Shown piece after piece: positions 32,748 through 40,885 of a DNA stretch of 64,000 nt. Source of the stretch: Rhodospirillales bacterium URHD0017 (GTDB lineage Bacteria > Pseudomonadota > Alphaproteobacteria > Reyranellales > Reyranellaceae); NCBI GenBank assembly GCA_900110395.1, contig FODP01000011.1, forward strand, positions 203,437 through 267,436. Reading direction: 5' to 3'. The notes under the pieces were generated by a model, which saw nothing but the letters and a program-made list of their open reading frames with translations, did not search any database and had not been told where the DNA came from. The translations under genes were made by a program, and so were the position numbers. The number at the start of each line of letters is the position of its first letter. Position 1 is the stretch's first letter.

Positions 32748-33728
32748 TCACTGGGCCTTGTAGCCGATCGAATCGATGATCGTCTTCCATCGGGCGAGGT
32801 CGGCGGTCATGCGCTGGGTGAACTCCGCCGGCGTCGAGGTCTCGACGTCGAGCCCGAGGTCCGTGAGTTTCTTCTGCACTTCCGCCAGGGCCAGAACGGT
32901 CTTCAGTTCGGTGCCCCAGGCATTGATCAGCGGCGCCGGTGTCTTGGCGGGGGCAAAGAAGACGTACCAGCCCAGGATTTGCAGCTTGGGATAGCCGAGC
33001 TGGGTGGCGGTGGGGATCTCGGGCGCCGATGTCGTGGACTTGGTGCCCGAGGTGAAGATCACCTTCAACTTGCCGGCACGATGGTGCTCGAGGAAGTCGG
33101 TGATGCCGCCGCAGCCCGCCGCGATATGGCCGCCCTGCAGATCGGCGACCAGCGGTGCCGCGCCCTTGTAGGGCACCGGTTCGAGGGGGATGCCGATCTC
33201 GCGACCGGCCATGACGCCGAAGAAATGGGTGAACGAGCCCATGGCAGTCGTACCGAAGCTCTGCCGAGCCGGGTTCTTCTTCAGCCATTCGATGTATTCG
33301 GGCAGCGTGTTCACACCGATCGTCGGCGAAACGCAAAAGGCCGTCTGCACTGTGCCGGCGAGGGTAATGGGCTGGATGTCGGTCAACGGATCGAACGGCA
33401 CCGACTCCATCGTCAGCTTCTGCACGATGGTGGCCGACGGCACGTAAGCGATGGCCGTGCCGTCCGGCGCCGCATTCTTCAGGGCCTCGACGGCGATGGT
33501 GCCCGAAGCGCCGGCCTTGTTGTCTATCAGCACGTTGCGACCTGTGCGCTGCTTGAGCGGTTCGGCCAGGAAACGCGCCATGACGTCGGTGCCGCCGCCG
33601 GCCGGAAAGCCCACCAGTATCTTCAGTGGCCTGTCGGGCAGGCCGGGCTGCTGCGCGCGCAGCGAAGGTGCAAGAGCAACCGAGCCTGCGATGGCGAGCG
33701 CGGCGCGGCGGGTGATGATTCTCGTCAT
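32748..33728 (-). CDS. TctC/Bug-family tripartite tricarboxylate binding protein
   Basis: 326 residues. An export signal (RRAALAIAGSVALAPSLRAQ) is followed by the Bug pattern: PDRPLKILVGFPAGGGTDVM, NVLIDNKAGASGTIAVEAL, FGTTAMGSFTHFFGVMAGRE and PYKGAAPLVADLQGGHI. Bug proteins bind carboxylates in the periplasm for TctAB permeases or for sensing. No tctA or tctB is adjacent, as is typical for expanded orphan Bug families. The start ATG follows an AGGAAGC-type site. Confidence 0.92.
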   Translation of the reverse strand: MTRIITRRAALAIAGSVALAPSLRAQQPGLPDRPLKILVGFPAGGGTDVMARFLAEPLKQRTGRNVLIDNKAGASGTIAVEALKNAAPDGTAIAYVPSATIVQKLTMESVPFDPLTDIQPITLAGTVQTAFCVSPTIGVNTLPEYIEWLKKNPARQSFGTTAMGSFTHFFGVMAGREIGIPLEPVPYKGAAPLVADLQGGHIAAGCGGITDFLEHHRAGKLKVIFTSGTKSTTSAPEIPTATQLGYPKLQILGWYVFFAPAKTPAPLINAWGTELKTVLALAEVQKKLTDLGLDVETSTPAEFTQRMTADLARWKTIIDSIGYKAQ

Positions 33729-33749
33729 TGTGCTTCCTCCAACAAAACC

Positions 33750-33817
33750 GTCATCCCGAGCCGAAGGCGAGGGACCTTTCCTGCTGCCTGAAGGTCCCTC
33801 GCTTCGCTCGGGATGAC
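33750..33817. repeat. Interspersed inverted repeat, family B (68 bp)
   Basis: The ends are GTCATCCCGAGC and GCTCGGGATGAC, and the inner arms GCGAGGGACCTT and AAGGTCCCTCGC close on a short loop. It lies between the phosphotransferase stop and the TctC-type start. A longer copy with the same ends and the same GAGGGACCT core lies at 38275-38393. Confidence 0.8.
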
Positions 33818-33825
33818 AGCATCAT

Positions 33826-34878
33826 TCAACTCACCAGACTCCACGCCAGTTCGGCACGCTCACGCGCCGAGCGGCTCATCTTGATCGATTCGGGATTGGA
33901 CGAATTGCCCTGCAGGCCGCGGCGATAGACGCCTTGGGCGATGGCGGCCAGCCGGAACAGCGAGAAGGCGAGGTAGTAGTTCCAGTGCGCGATGGACGCG
34001 CGGCCGGTGCGCCGGCAGTAGGCTGCGACGTACTCCTCTTCGGTCGGCAGGCCGAGCCTGGCGAAATCGGCCTTGGCGAAGCCGTGCGGCGGCTCGGGCA
34101 GATGATAGCCGAGGCAGTTGTAGGCGATGTCGCACAGGGGATGGCCGAGGGTCGAAAGCTCCCAGTCGAGGACGGCGACGACGCGCGGCTCCGTCGGATG
34201 CACGATCAGATTGCCCAATCGGTAATCGCCATGGACGATGGTGGTGGGATCATCGCTGGGGATATGCTCGGGCAGCCAGGCCGAGAGCTTGTCCATCGCC
34301 GGGATGTCTTCGGTCTTGAGCTCGGCATACTGCCTGCTCCAGCGCGCCACCTGGCGGGCGATGTACTGGCCGCTGCGGCCGTAGTCCGCCAATCCGACCT
34401 TGGCCGGATCGACCTTGTGGAGGCGGGCCAGCACATCGTTCATGGAATCGAAGATTGCCGCGCGCTCCGCGCGACTCTGGCCCGGCATCGAGGCGTCGAC
34501 CAGAACGCGGCCGGGCACCGCGTCCATCAGGTAGAACATCTGGCCGATCACTGCTTCGTCGGTGCACAGCAGGCGGGCGGGCGCCACGGGGACGTCGGTG
34601 CGGGCGAGGGCCGCAATCACCCGGAACTCGCGATCGACCTGGTGGGCTGACGCCACCAGCTTGCCGGGCGGCTTCTTGCGCAGCACGAAGTCGTGACGCC
34701 GGCCGTCCGACATGTCGGCCGCCAGGAAGAAGGTCGGGTTGGAATGGCCGGAATCGAACTGGCTCACCTCCAGCCCGCCACGATAACCGTCAAGATGCCG
34801 GCTGAGATAACGATCGAGTGCGGCGCTGTCGAAGCGATGGCGCTCCATGACGGGGACGGTGTTGGCGTAGATCGGCAT
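33826..34878 (-). CDS. Aminoglycoside-phosphotransferase-family kinase (ACAD10-like)
   Basis: 350 residues with a protein-kinase-like fold. The N-lobe has DFVLRKKPPGKLVASAHQVD (ATP lysine), the Brenner motif is IVHGDYRLGNLIVHP, and the DFG-equivalent is VLDWELSTLGHPLCD. This subgroup occurs beside acyl-CoA dehydrogenases and is thought to phosphorylate hydroxyacyl groups or other small molecules, not antibiotics. It lies downstream of the family B repeat, with no linked acyl-CoA dehydrogenase here. Confidence 0.9.
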   Translation of the reverse strand: MPIYANTVPVMERHRFDSAALDRYLSRHLDGYRGGLEVSQFDSGHSNPTFFLAADMSDGRRHDFVLRKKPPGKLVASAHQVDREFRVIAALARTDVPVAPARLLCTDEAVIGQMFYLMDAVPGRVLVDASMPGQSRAERAAIFDSMNDVLARLHKVDPAKVGLADYGRSGQYIARQVARWSRQYAELKTEDIPAMDKLSAWLPEHIPSDDPTTIVHGDYRLGNLIVHPTEPRVVAVLDWELSTLGHPLCDIAYNCLGYHLPEPPHGFAKADFARLGLPTEEEYVAAYCRRTGRASIAHWNYYLAFSLFRLAAIAQGVYRRGLQGNSSNPESIKMSRSARERAELAWSLVS

Positions 34879-35030
34879 TGCCGGGCCAGCCTAGAGGCCG
34901 CATTGCACGCTCGGCAAACCCCGCAAGCCACAGGGAGAAACGCAATTTCATATTCGCGCCCGCCGGGCCGGGGCCCGCAACCGAAGGGATGCAAATTCGT
35001 TGAATTCGATCCAACAGGAGCCGCCAGGGC

Positions 35031-36260
35031 GTGAGCGTCTCGATCAGAGAGCAGAGCGAAGAGCGCTACCCCGTCGTTCACATGCACCGCGGCTCGGCGA
35101 TCCGCCGCCCGCTGATCGTGCTGGCGGTGTGCGCGGTGGCAGCCCTTGGCTACGTCGCGCGTGACTTCCTCATTCCCACGGCGGGGGCCGTCGTCCTGGC
35201 GCTCGTCCTCACGCCGGTCGCCAACACCTTCGAACGCCTGCGCCTCCCGTCGTTCCTGTCCGCCGCCGCGTCGGTGCTGCTGCTGGCCATGGGCCTGGCG
35301 GTGCTGCTTGCCATCTCGATTCCCGCCCTCACCAACTGGATCGATCAGACGCCTTACCTGACCTACACGCTGGAGCGAAAGCTCGAGGGCGTGCGCAAGT
35401 CGCTTGCCGTCGTGCAGCAGGTTTCCAAGCAGGTCGAGCAGGCGGCCTCGGCGGCGACGCCCGCTCAGCCGGCGGCGTCGCCCCCCGAGAAGGTGGTGGT
35501 GCGCGAAAAGTCGCTGATGGCCGAGATTGCCAGCACGACGCCCGGTCTGCTGCTGCAGGTTTTCTATGCCGCGGTGCTGGCCTTCCTGCTGCTCGCCCAT
35601 CGCAACAATTCGCGACGGCAGATCATGCGCATCCCGGCATTGTTCAGCACGCGGGTGCGGCTGGCGCGGGTGATGCGCGACATCAACGAGCGCGTCGGCC
35701 ATTACCTGTTCTCGCTCGCCGTGATCTACACCGGAGTCGCCGCCTGCGCGACGGTCGCGCTCGCGCTGCTGGGCTTTCCCAATGCCATCATCTGGGGCGT
35801 CCTGATGGGCATCGCCGGCTTCGTGCCGTTCATCGGCGCGGCGGTCACCATCGCGGTCGTGGCCCTGGTCGCGGTGATCACCTTCGACGACTGGCCGCAC
35901 ATCATCGGTGCGCCGGCGGCGTTGCTCGCCATCCACCTCATCGAGGCGAACTTCGTGACGCCGATGTTCGTGAGCCGCCGCTGCGCGCTCAACACCGTCG
36001 CGGTGTTCGGCTCCATCGCCCTGCTCGGCTGGATGTGGGGCGCGATGGGCGCCATCGTCGCGGTGCCGCTGCTGATCCTGATCAGCACCATTGCCGCCCA
36101 CCTGCCGTCATTGCGCTGGCTGGAAGTCCTGCTCGCCGACGACAGGCCGGTGAGCGAGCGGCTGTCGCGCAAGCCCATGCTGGCCTCGGTGACGCGCCCG
36201 CCGATGTCTGCGCGGGAGCAGACGCGTCAGCTGCGCCGACGGCTGGCGACGGCGAAGTAG
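35031..36260 (+). CDS. AI-2E family transporter (PerM-like)
   Basis: 409 residues from a GTG start. About seven membrane helices: an N-terminal pair (RRPLIVLAVCAVAALGYVAR), a hydrophilic segment rich in Ala, Pro and Gln (about 125-165), then FYAAVLAFLLLAHRN and the C-terminal core IWGVLMGIAGFVPFIGAAVT with NFVTPMFVSRRCALN. Family members export small molecules or act in Na+/H+ antiport; the quorum-signal role in the name is not general. The 3' end overlaps a convergent membrane-protein gene by 34 bases. Confidence 0.87.
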   Translation: MSVSIREQSEERYPVVHMHRGSAIRRPLIVLAVCAVAALGYVARDFLIPTAGAVVLALVLTPVANTFERLRLPSFLSAAASVLLLAMGLAVLLAISIPALTNWIDQTPYLTYTLERKLEGVRKSLAVVQQVSKQVEQAASAATPAQPAASPPEKVVVREKSLMAEIASTTPGLLLQVFYAAVLAFLLLAHRNNSRRQIMRIPALFSTRVRLARVMRDINERVGHYLFSLAVIYTGVAACATVALALLGFPNAIIWGVLMGIAGFVPFIGAAVTIAVVALVAVITFDDWPHIIGAPAALLAIHLIEANFVTPMFVSRRCALNTVAVFGSIALLGWMWGAMGAIVAVPLLILISTIAAHLPSLRWLEVLLADDRPVSERLSRKPMLASVTRPPMSAREQTRQLRRRLATAK

Positions 36261-36490
36261 AGCAGGCCGGCAAGACCCCAGAACGCGCCCACGATGGCCC
36301 AGGCCGCGGCCGGGTCGAGGGTGCGCGCGAGCAGGATATAGGCCGCGCAGGTCAGGCAGACGACGCCGACGCCGATCGCGAGCGCCGCGCCCATGGCCAG
36401 CATGGCGCGCGTCGCCACGTCGTGTGCGGCGTTGCGCAGGGAGCGCGCGGCGGCGGCGGACGCCGCCACGCGCAGCAGGGGCCCGATCAT
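36227..36490 (-). CDS. Small membrane protein, phage-holin-like superfamily (87 aa)
   Basis: Two membrane helices (about 29-52 and 60-80) follow an amphipathic alanine-rich start (GPLLRVAASAAAARSLRNAA), and the C-terminus is RRRS. Proteins of this kind commonly sit next to DUF883/ElaB proteins, as here (40 bases downstream of one on the same strand), and probably support membrane stress resistance. A shared transcript from the EcfG-type promoter is likely. No enzymatic role is suggested. Confidence 0.65.
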   Translation of the reverse strand: MIGPLLRVAASAAAARSLRNAAHDVATRAMLAMGAALAIGVGVVCLTCAAYILLARTLDPAAAWAIVGAFWGLAGLLYFAVASRRRS

Positions 36491-36530
36491 CGAAGGTCGC
36501 GCCGGCTGGGAGGGTTTGCGGGCCGGCCGC

Positions 36531-36863
36531 CTATTGGCGACGACAAAGCCAGCCTGCGAGGAAACCGATCCCGACGATCGCCGCGAACGTGGTGAGCGGG
36601 CGGGTTTCCGTCTGCTCGATCAGCGTGTCCGTGGCCTTGTCCTTGAGCTTTGCCGTGTCTTGCGCGAACGCCTTGGCGGTGTCGCCGTACTTGGCGACCA
36701 GCTCGCGCGCCGACTTCAACGTCTCCTCGATGGCTGCTTCGCCACGGGCGACGATCGAGCTGCCCGTGCCGTTCACCGTGTCGGCCAAGTCGTCGAGCTG
36801 CTCCCGGAGAAGGGCGATTTCGCGCGCCAAATCCTTGCCGTTATGGGTGGCCGCATTACGCAT
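36531..36863 (-). CDS. DUF883 (ElaB/YqjD-like) membrane-anchored protein
   Basis: 110 residues. A long amphipathic helix (about 12-80; LAREIALLREQLDDLADTV, then ELVAKYGDTAKAFAQDTAKL) is followed by a single C-terminal membrane helix with the family ending FAAIVGIGFLAGWLCRRQ. E. coli ElaB and YqjD bind ribosomes and inhibit growth in stationary phase under stress control. Here a perfect EcfG-type promoter lies 35-59 bases upstream of the ATG, which agrees with a stress role. An AGGAGC precedes the start. Confidence 0.88.
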   Translation of the reverse strand: MRNAATHNGKDLAREIALLREQLDDLADTVNGTGSSIVARGEAAIEETLKSARELVAKYGDTAKAFAQDTAKLKDKATDTLIEQTETRPLTTFAAIVGIGFLAGWLCRRQ

Positions 36864-36897
36864 GACGTGCTCCTGGGCTGTTGGGGTCAGCCGACTG

Positions 36898-36922
36898 AAC
36901 GCTATCGGACGGAGGGGGTTCC
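36898..36922 (-). promoter_or_regulatory. EcfG-type general stress promoter for DUF883 gene
   Basis: On the minus strand GGAAC (36922-36918), a 16-base spacer and CGTT (36901-36898) match the EcfG consensus exactly. Transcription would start about 28 bases before the DUF883 ATG. This is the second perfect copy in the window, which supports both calls. Confidence 0.65.
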
Positions 36923-36980
36923 CAAGGGATGGGAGCCGGTTCCCTCATCCCGACGCCCCGTGGTGGGGCCTGCCCCCTCC

Positions 36981-38279
36981 CTACCTCCCCCGTATGATCG
37001 GGGAGGAGGCTTGAACGGCATCATCCAACGTCTCCGCGAAGGCCCTGATGACGGGTTCCAGGATCTCCGGCCCGGTCATCGCTGCCGAATCGGCGGGCGT
37101 ATGAAAGAAGGTGTGGGAACCTGCCATGCCGAAGAAGCGTGGATAGCCTGCGGCAAGCACATCGCGCAGCTCGCCGACACCGGCGCTCGCGCCTGCCAGC
37201 CGCGTGGCCACGACGTCCTTGAAGCGGCGCATCACCGCCGCCTCCATCGGCTGCGAGCTCAGCACCAGGCGCTGGCGGGAGTCGACTTGGCGATCGGTGC
37301 GCCAACGCTCGCCGTCGCGGCGCCAGCCGAAGCAGGCCAGCGAGGCGCCGAAGTGCGCCCACGCCAGCGTGGCGTCGGGCCTGGGCGCGCCGTCGTGGAG
37401 GAAATGCTCCATGCCGCCATGGCCGATCTCGTGGCCCGATGTCGCGACGAACACCAGGTTGACGTCGGGCCAGCGCGTCGTGGCAAGCCGCGCCATCGCC
37501 AGGAAGCCCGCGATACCGGGTCCGCGCTCGCAGCTGCTGGTGAACCAGCTCGTCACCGGCGTGGAGATCGCAAGCCAACGTCCCGCCTTTGCTTGACCGA
37601 GGCCGCGGTCCAGCCGGGCCACGACGTTTCGCCCCGGCACGTCGCGCCGCCACGCGCCCTGGACGGACAGCGAGACCGGCCGGCCGGATTGTTGTGCTGC
37701 GTCGAGCAGCGACCGGTCCTTGGGCGCCACCAGGATCACCGGCGCCGGCCAGGGCTCGGTCTTCTGGTCGACGTTGTAGGTGAAGATCTCGCCGCTCGGA
37801 TGGTCGATGGTGAGCAGCACCGCTGCGGGTCGCCGGGCGAAGGCGCTCTCGATCGCGGCGACATGCTGCCGGGTGAGATAGGCGCCCCGATCGAACGGCA
37901 GGGTGAGGCGCACGAAGGCGCCGGCCGCGGGGCCGCTGTCCGATGCTGCGATCGGCGCCGTCAGGGCGAACGTCGCCTGCCGCTCGGGAATCCACCATTG
38001 CGGCATGACAGGCCGCGTCTCGCCGTCGACGCTGAGCGTGGCGACGTCGAAATCGTATTGGCGCGCCAGCGAGAAATGCTGCGAGGAGACCTTCAGCCCG
38101 GCGCGTTCGAGCTCCTCGGCGATCCAGGAGAGCGCGCGTTCAGCGCCCGGCGAGCCGTAGCGATGCGGTCCGAAACTGTCGTAGCGCTGCACGTCGGAGT
38201 AGAGCGCGGCACCCGACAGGGGGGCGGCCAGGGCTGGGAAGGACATGGCGAACAGCAGACCGGCGATGAAAATCGTCAT
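36981..38279 (-). CDS. Exported M28-like peptidase with degenerate metal site
   Basis: 432 residues with a signal peptide (TIFIAGLLFAMSFPALAAPL). The M28-like order is visible: YGSPGAERALSWIAEELERA near the start, NLVFVATSGHEIGHGGMEHF with a catalytic-type glutamate, and FFHTPADS near the end. The expected AHxD motif reads ISTPVTSWF, and the bridging-Asp region is SSCERGPGIAGFLAMAR, so the two-zinc site seems incomplete. The ATG is provided by the end of a family B repeat, and the last eight codons plus TAG lie in a GC hairpin. The protein could be a non-proteolytic relative. Confidence 0.72.
   Translation of the reverse strand: MTIFIAGLLFAMSFPALAAPLSGAALYSDVQRYDSFGPHRYGSPGAERALSWIAEELERAGLKVSSQHFSLARQYDFDVATLSVDGETRPVMPQWWIPERQATFALTAPIAASDSGPAAGAFVRLTLPFDRGAYLTRQHVAAIESAFARRPAAVLLTIDHPSGEIFTYNVDQKTEPWPAPVILVAPKDRSLLDAAQQSGRPVSLSVQGAWRRDVPGRNVVARLDRGLGQAKAGRWLAISTPVTSWFTSSCERGPGIAGFLAMARLATTRWPDVNLVFVATSGHEIGHGGMEHFLHDGAPRPDATLAWAHFGASLACFGWRRDGERWRTDRQVDSRQRLVLSSQPMEAAVMRRFKDVVATRLAGASAGVGELRDVLAAGYPRFFGMAGSHTFFHTPADSAAMTGPEILEPVIRAFAETLDDAVQASSPIIRGR
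36984..37006. repeat. GC-rich hairpin containing the 3' end of the peptidase gene
   Basis: CCTCCCC and GGGGAGG form a 7-bp stem around CGTATGATC. On the minus strand it encodes the last codons (SSPIIRGR) of the M28-like gene, and its TAG follows immediately. Flanking GGGAGGGGGCAGGCCCC suggests the edge of a further interspersed element. Confidence 0.5.
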
Positions 38280-38393
38280 CCCGACCCGAGCCGAGCGCAG
38301 CGAGGCGTAGTGGAGGGACCTGTTCTGTTGTTGCGTCGACAAGACTAGGTCCCTCGACTACGCCTCGCTATGCTCGGCTCCGCTCGGGATGAC
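38275..38393. repeat. Interspersed inverted repeat, family B (119 bp)
   Basis: The ends GTCATCCCGACC and GCTCGGGATGAC, and the inner arms around GCGTAGTGGAGGGACCT and AGGTCCCTCGACTACGC, make a long imperfect hairpin. It lies between the SIS-protein stop and the M28-like gene. Its outer GGGATGAC, read leftward, contains the ATG used by that gene. Same family as 33750-33817. Confidence 0.8.
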
Positions 38394-38401
38394 GAAGAAA
38401 G

Positions 38402-39028
38402 CTAAAACCGCAGCGTCTGCACCAGTTCGGACGGCAGCTCCGACATCCGCGCATACTGGGCGAGGATATGGATCAGCGACTGATGCACGTCCTCGACGAC
38501 GCCGTAGTTCTCGGCGGCGACATGCAGGCTTATATCGGCCATCTGGGCGCTGCGGCCGCCGGAGAAACCCGACAGCGCGATCGTGGTCATGCCGTTGTTG
38601 CCGGCCCAGTCGATCGCACGCACGATGTTCTCCGAATCGCCGGACGACGAGATGGTGATCAATACATCGCCCTCTCGCGCCGCATTCTTGAGCTGATAGG
38701 CAAAGACCTCGGTGTAGGCCATGTCGTTGGCAATCGCGGTTATCAGCTCGACCGTGGCGGACAGGCTGACCACGCGCGGGCGCAGCGTCGTGTTGGTGGC
38801 GATGCCCTTGGAGCAATCACAGGTCAGGTGATTGGCGATGGCGGCCGAGCCGCCGTTGCCGCAGGTGAAGATCAGCCGGTCGGCCTGGATGGCGCGCTTC
38901 ATTGCCGTGACGGCCCGCTCGACCTCACCCGACCGTACGGAACTCAGGGCCTTGGCGATGGCCGAGGCATAGTCGGCGACGAAGGCGCCGGCGGTGGAGT
39001 ACTTCTGAACTGGGAATTTAGCCGTCAT
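38402..39028 (-). CDS. SIS-domain phosphosugar isomerase, GmhA-like
   Basis: 208 residues. The phosphosugar site is ADRLIFTCGNGGSAAIANHL with serine after GNGG; the second site is LITISSSGDSENIVRAIDWA; the C-terminal catalytic-type segment is YGVVEDVHQSLIHIL. This is the pattern of sedoheptulose-7-phosphate isomerase (GmhA) and DiaA relatives. No heptose or lipopolysaccharide genes are nearby, so a DiaA-like or other sugar-phosphate role is also possible. Confidence 0.88.
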   Translation of the reverse strand: MTAKFPVQKYSTAGAFVADYASAIAKALSSVRSGEVERAVTAMKRAIQADRLIFTCGNGGSAAIANHLTCDCSKGIATNTTLRPRVVSLSATVELITAIANDMAYTEVFAYQLKNAAREGDVLITISSSGDSENIVRAIDWAGNNGMTTIALSGFSGGRSAQMADISLHVAAENYGVVEDVHQSLIHILAQYARMSELPSELVQTLRF

Positions 39029-39073
39029 GCAAAACGGTGGGTAAGCGACCGCCGGCCCCGCGTCAACTGGCCG

Positions 39074-39826
39074 TCAACCGTCCCATACGTTCTGCGGCAT
39101 CGGCAGCTTGGTGAAGTCGGCGGCGACGAGCGGCCGGTGGTGGGTTACCCCCTCCTTCTCCAACAACATCATGTATTGCCGCACATGCTGGCCGGAGTGC
39201 CAGGTCGTCCGCTCCATGAGCTCGTGCAGGCTCTGCGGCCCGTAGTAGGTCTGCAAGGTCTTCGACGGCGCCGTGTCGCCGGCCCGCCACCAGGCCCGGA
39301 AGCGATCGCGTACCTTGGTGCCGTAGGCGACGAGGGCGTCGGTGCCGGCATCGGCGGCGGGCTCCTCGCGGAACATGGCCTGGACGAGGGTGACGTTCTC
39401 GTTGGCATCGAGGAAGGCGTCGACCACGCGGAAGAGATGGAAGGCAAGCGTGCGATAGCTGCGCGGCCGCCCCGGCACATGGGTATCGAGCCGGTCGGCC
39501 GGCATCAGCGGGATCAGCTCGAGGGCCGCCTCCATGAACTTGGTGACGCGGGCCGCCAGTTCGTCGGTCGAAAGCTCAGGTCCGGACTTCTCGCCGAGGC
39601 CGAGGAACTCGACGATCTGCTTGGTGCTCTGGCCGAAAGTGTACTTGTCGCCGCGCGACAGCACCGGCACCGAACGCACGCCGAGCCGCTCCAGCTCGGC
39701 CATGCCGGTCGGGTCCTCGAGCACATTGACTGAAACGAAGTCGATCCCACGGACCGATAGAAACTCTTTGAGTCTCAGGCAGCTGGTTCAACCGGGCTGC
39801 CAGAACACCTTCAACGGGTCGCTCAT
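39074..39826 (-). CDS. Glutaredoxin-DinB fusion with in-frame TGA at the first CxxC position (candidate selenoprotein or nonsense allele)
   Basis: Reading from ATG 39826 (AGGTG nine bases upstream) gives MSDPLKVFWQPG, then TGA (39790-39788), then TSCLRLKEFLSVRGIDFVSV and a complete glutaredoxin fold (RSVPVLSRGDKYTFGQ with the cis-proline, to about residue 65). A DinB/YfiT-like four-helix domain follows (about 75-250; GRPRSYRTLAFHLFRVVDAF, TTWHSGQHVRQYMMLLE). Family members have WQPGCTSC here, so the TGA replaces exactly the first active-site cysteine and gives U-x-x-C. Without read-through, translation could begin only at internal starts such as GTG 39724 and would lose the redox motif. A 7-bp hairpin lies 11 bases after the TGA but lacks the loop G of typical bacterial SECIS elements. 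Confidence 0.7.
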
Positions 39827-39851
39827 GCGGGCACCTGTATTGTCGTGGGTT

Positions 39852-40829
39852 TCAATTGGTCGCCTTGACGCCGAGAGAGTCAAGGATCGACTGCCAGCGC
39901 ACCATGTCGGCTGCCAGTCGCTTGGCACATTGCTCGCCCGTCGACGTCTCGACGTCGAGCCCGAGCTGGGTCAGAAGCTCGGTCGTGCTTCGTGCATCGA
40001 TCGTGGCGCGCAGTTCGCGCTCCCACGCCGCCGCGACTTCCGGCGACAGGCCGGTTGGTCCGAAGAAGGCGTACCAGTTCTGCAATTCCAATGTCGGGTA
40101 GCCGAGCTCGACGACCGTGGGTATGTCGGGCGCGATCTTGCTGCGCTGATCGCCTGAACTGACGAGGATGCGCAGCCGTGAGCCGCGATGATGCTGGAGC
40201 AGCGAGGTGAGGCCGCTGGTCGCGGCCGGGATCTTTCCCTGCTCGAGGTCGGCGATCAACGGCGAGGCACCCTTGAAGTAAACGGCCTCGAGCGGCTTGC
40301 CGAGTGCACGGCCGACCATCAAGCCGAAGAAGTGGGTGAAGCTCTGCAGCGAGGTCGCGCCGAAGCGCGCGCCCTCAGGACCCGCGTTCTCCAGCCACTT
40401 GCCGTAGTCGGCCAGCGATGAAACGTCGATCTTGCGCGACACCGCGAGGCCTGTCGGATAGGTGCCGACCAGCGTCAGCGGCATCAGGTCGGTCCGCGGA
40501 TCGAACGGAAAGGACTTGGTCGTCAGCCGCCCGACCAGCGTGGCGGTCGGGATGAAGCCCAGCACCGATCCGTCGGTCGGCGCCTTCTTCAACATCTCGC
40601 CGACGGCAGCACCCGCCGCGCCGGGCCGGTTCTCGATGGTCACCGGTCGTGACAGACGCTGCTGCAACGCCGCCGCGATGACGCGGGCCATTTCGTCCGT
40701 ACCGCCGCCGACCGGATAGCCGATGACGATCCTGACCCCGCGCGCCGGCAGCACACCCTGGGCACGCGCGGACGCGGCGCCAAGCAAAGCTGGCGCGGCC
40801 AAGAGAATGCGACGCGACAGCCGGGTCAT
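39852..40829 (-). CDS. TctC/Bug-family binding protein (second copy)
   Basis: 325 residues. The signal RRILLAAPALLGAASARAQG precedes the Bug pattern GVRIVIGYPVGGGTDEMARV, VTIENRPGAAGAAVGEMLKK, SLQSFTHFFGLMVGRALGKP and YFKGASPLIADLEQGKIPAA. Close in design to the copy at 32748-33728, down to VETSTGEQ near the C-terminus where that copy has VETSTPAE. No TctAB genes are linked. It precedes the glutaredoxin-DinB gene by 25 bases on the same strand and may be cotranscribed. Confidence 0.92.
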   Translation of the reverse strand: MTRLSRRILLAAPALLGAASARAQGVLPARGVRIVIGYPVGGGTDEMARVIAAALQQRLSRPVTIENRPGAAGAAVGEMLKKAPTDGSVLGFIPTATLVGRLTTKSFPFDPRTDLMPLTLVGTYPTGLAVSRKIDVSSLADYGKWLENAGPEGARFGATSLQSFTHFFGLMVGRALGKPLEAVYFKGASPLIADLEQGKIPAATSGLTSLLQHHRGSRLRILVSSGDQRSKIAPDIPTVVELGYPTLELQNWYAFFGPTGLSPEVAAAWERELRATIDARSTTELLTQLGLDVETSTGEQCAKRLAADMVRWQSILDSLGVKATN

Positions 40830-40885
40830 TTGCCGAGCATCACTCCGTTATCGACTCCTCAATGCCCAGGAATAGGATCGGTTCA

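Noticed and set aside
39760..39776. Hairpin GAGACTC-AAA-GAGTTTC as a bacterial SECIS element
   Set aside because: Distance from the TGA is in range, but the loop has no G at its first two positions and the stem contains a G-T pair. Not enough to call a SECIS element, so it is only mentioned with the gene.
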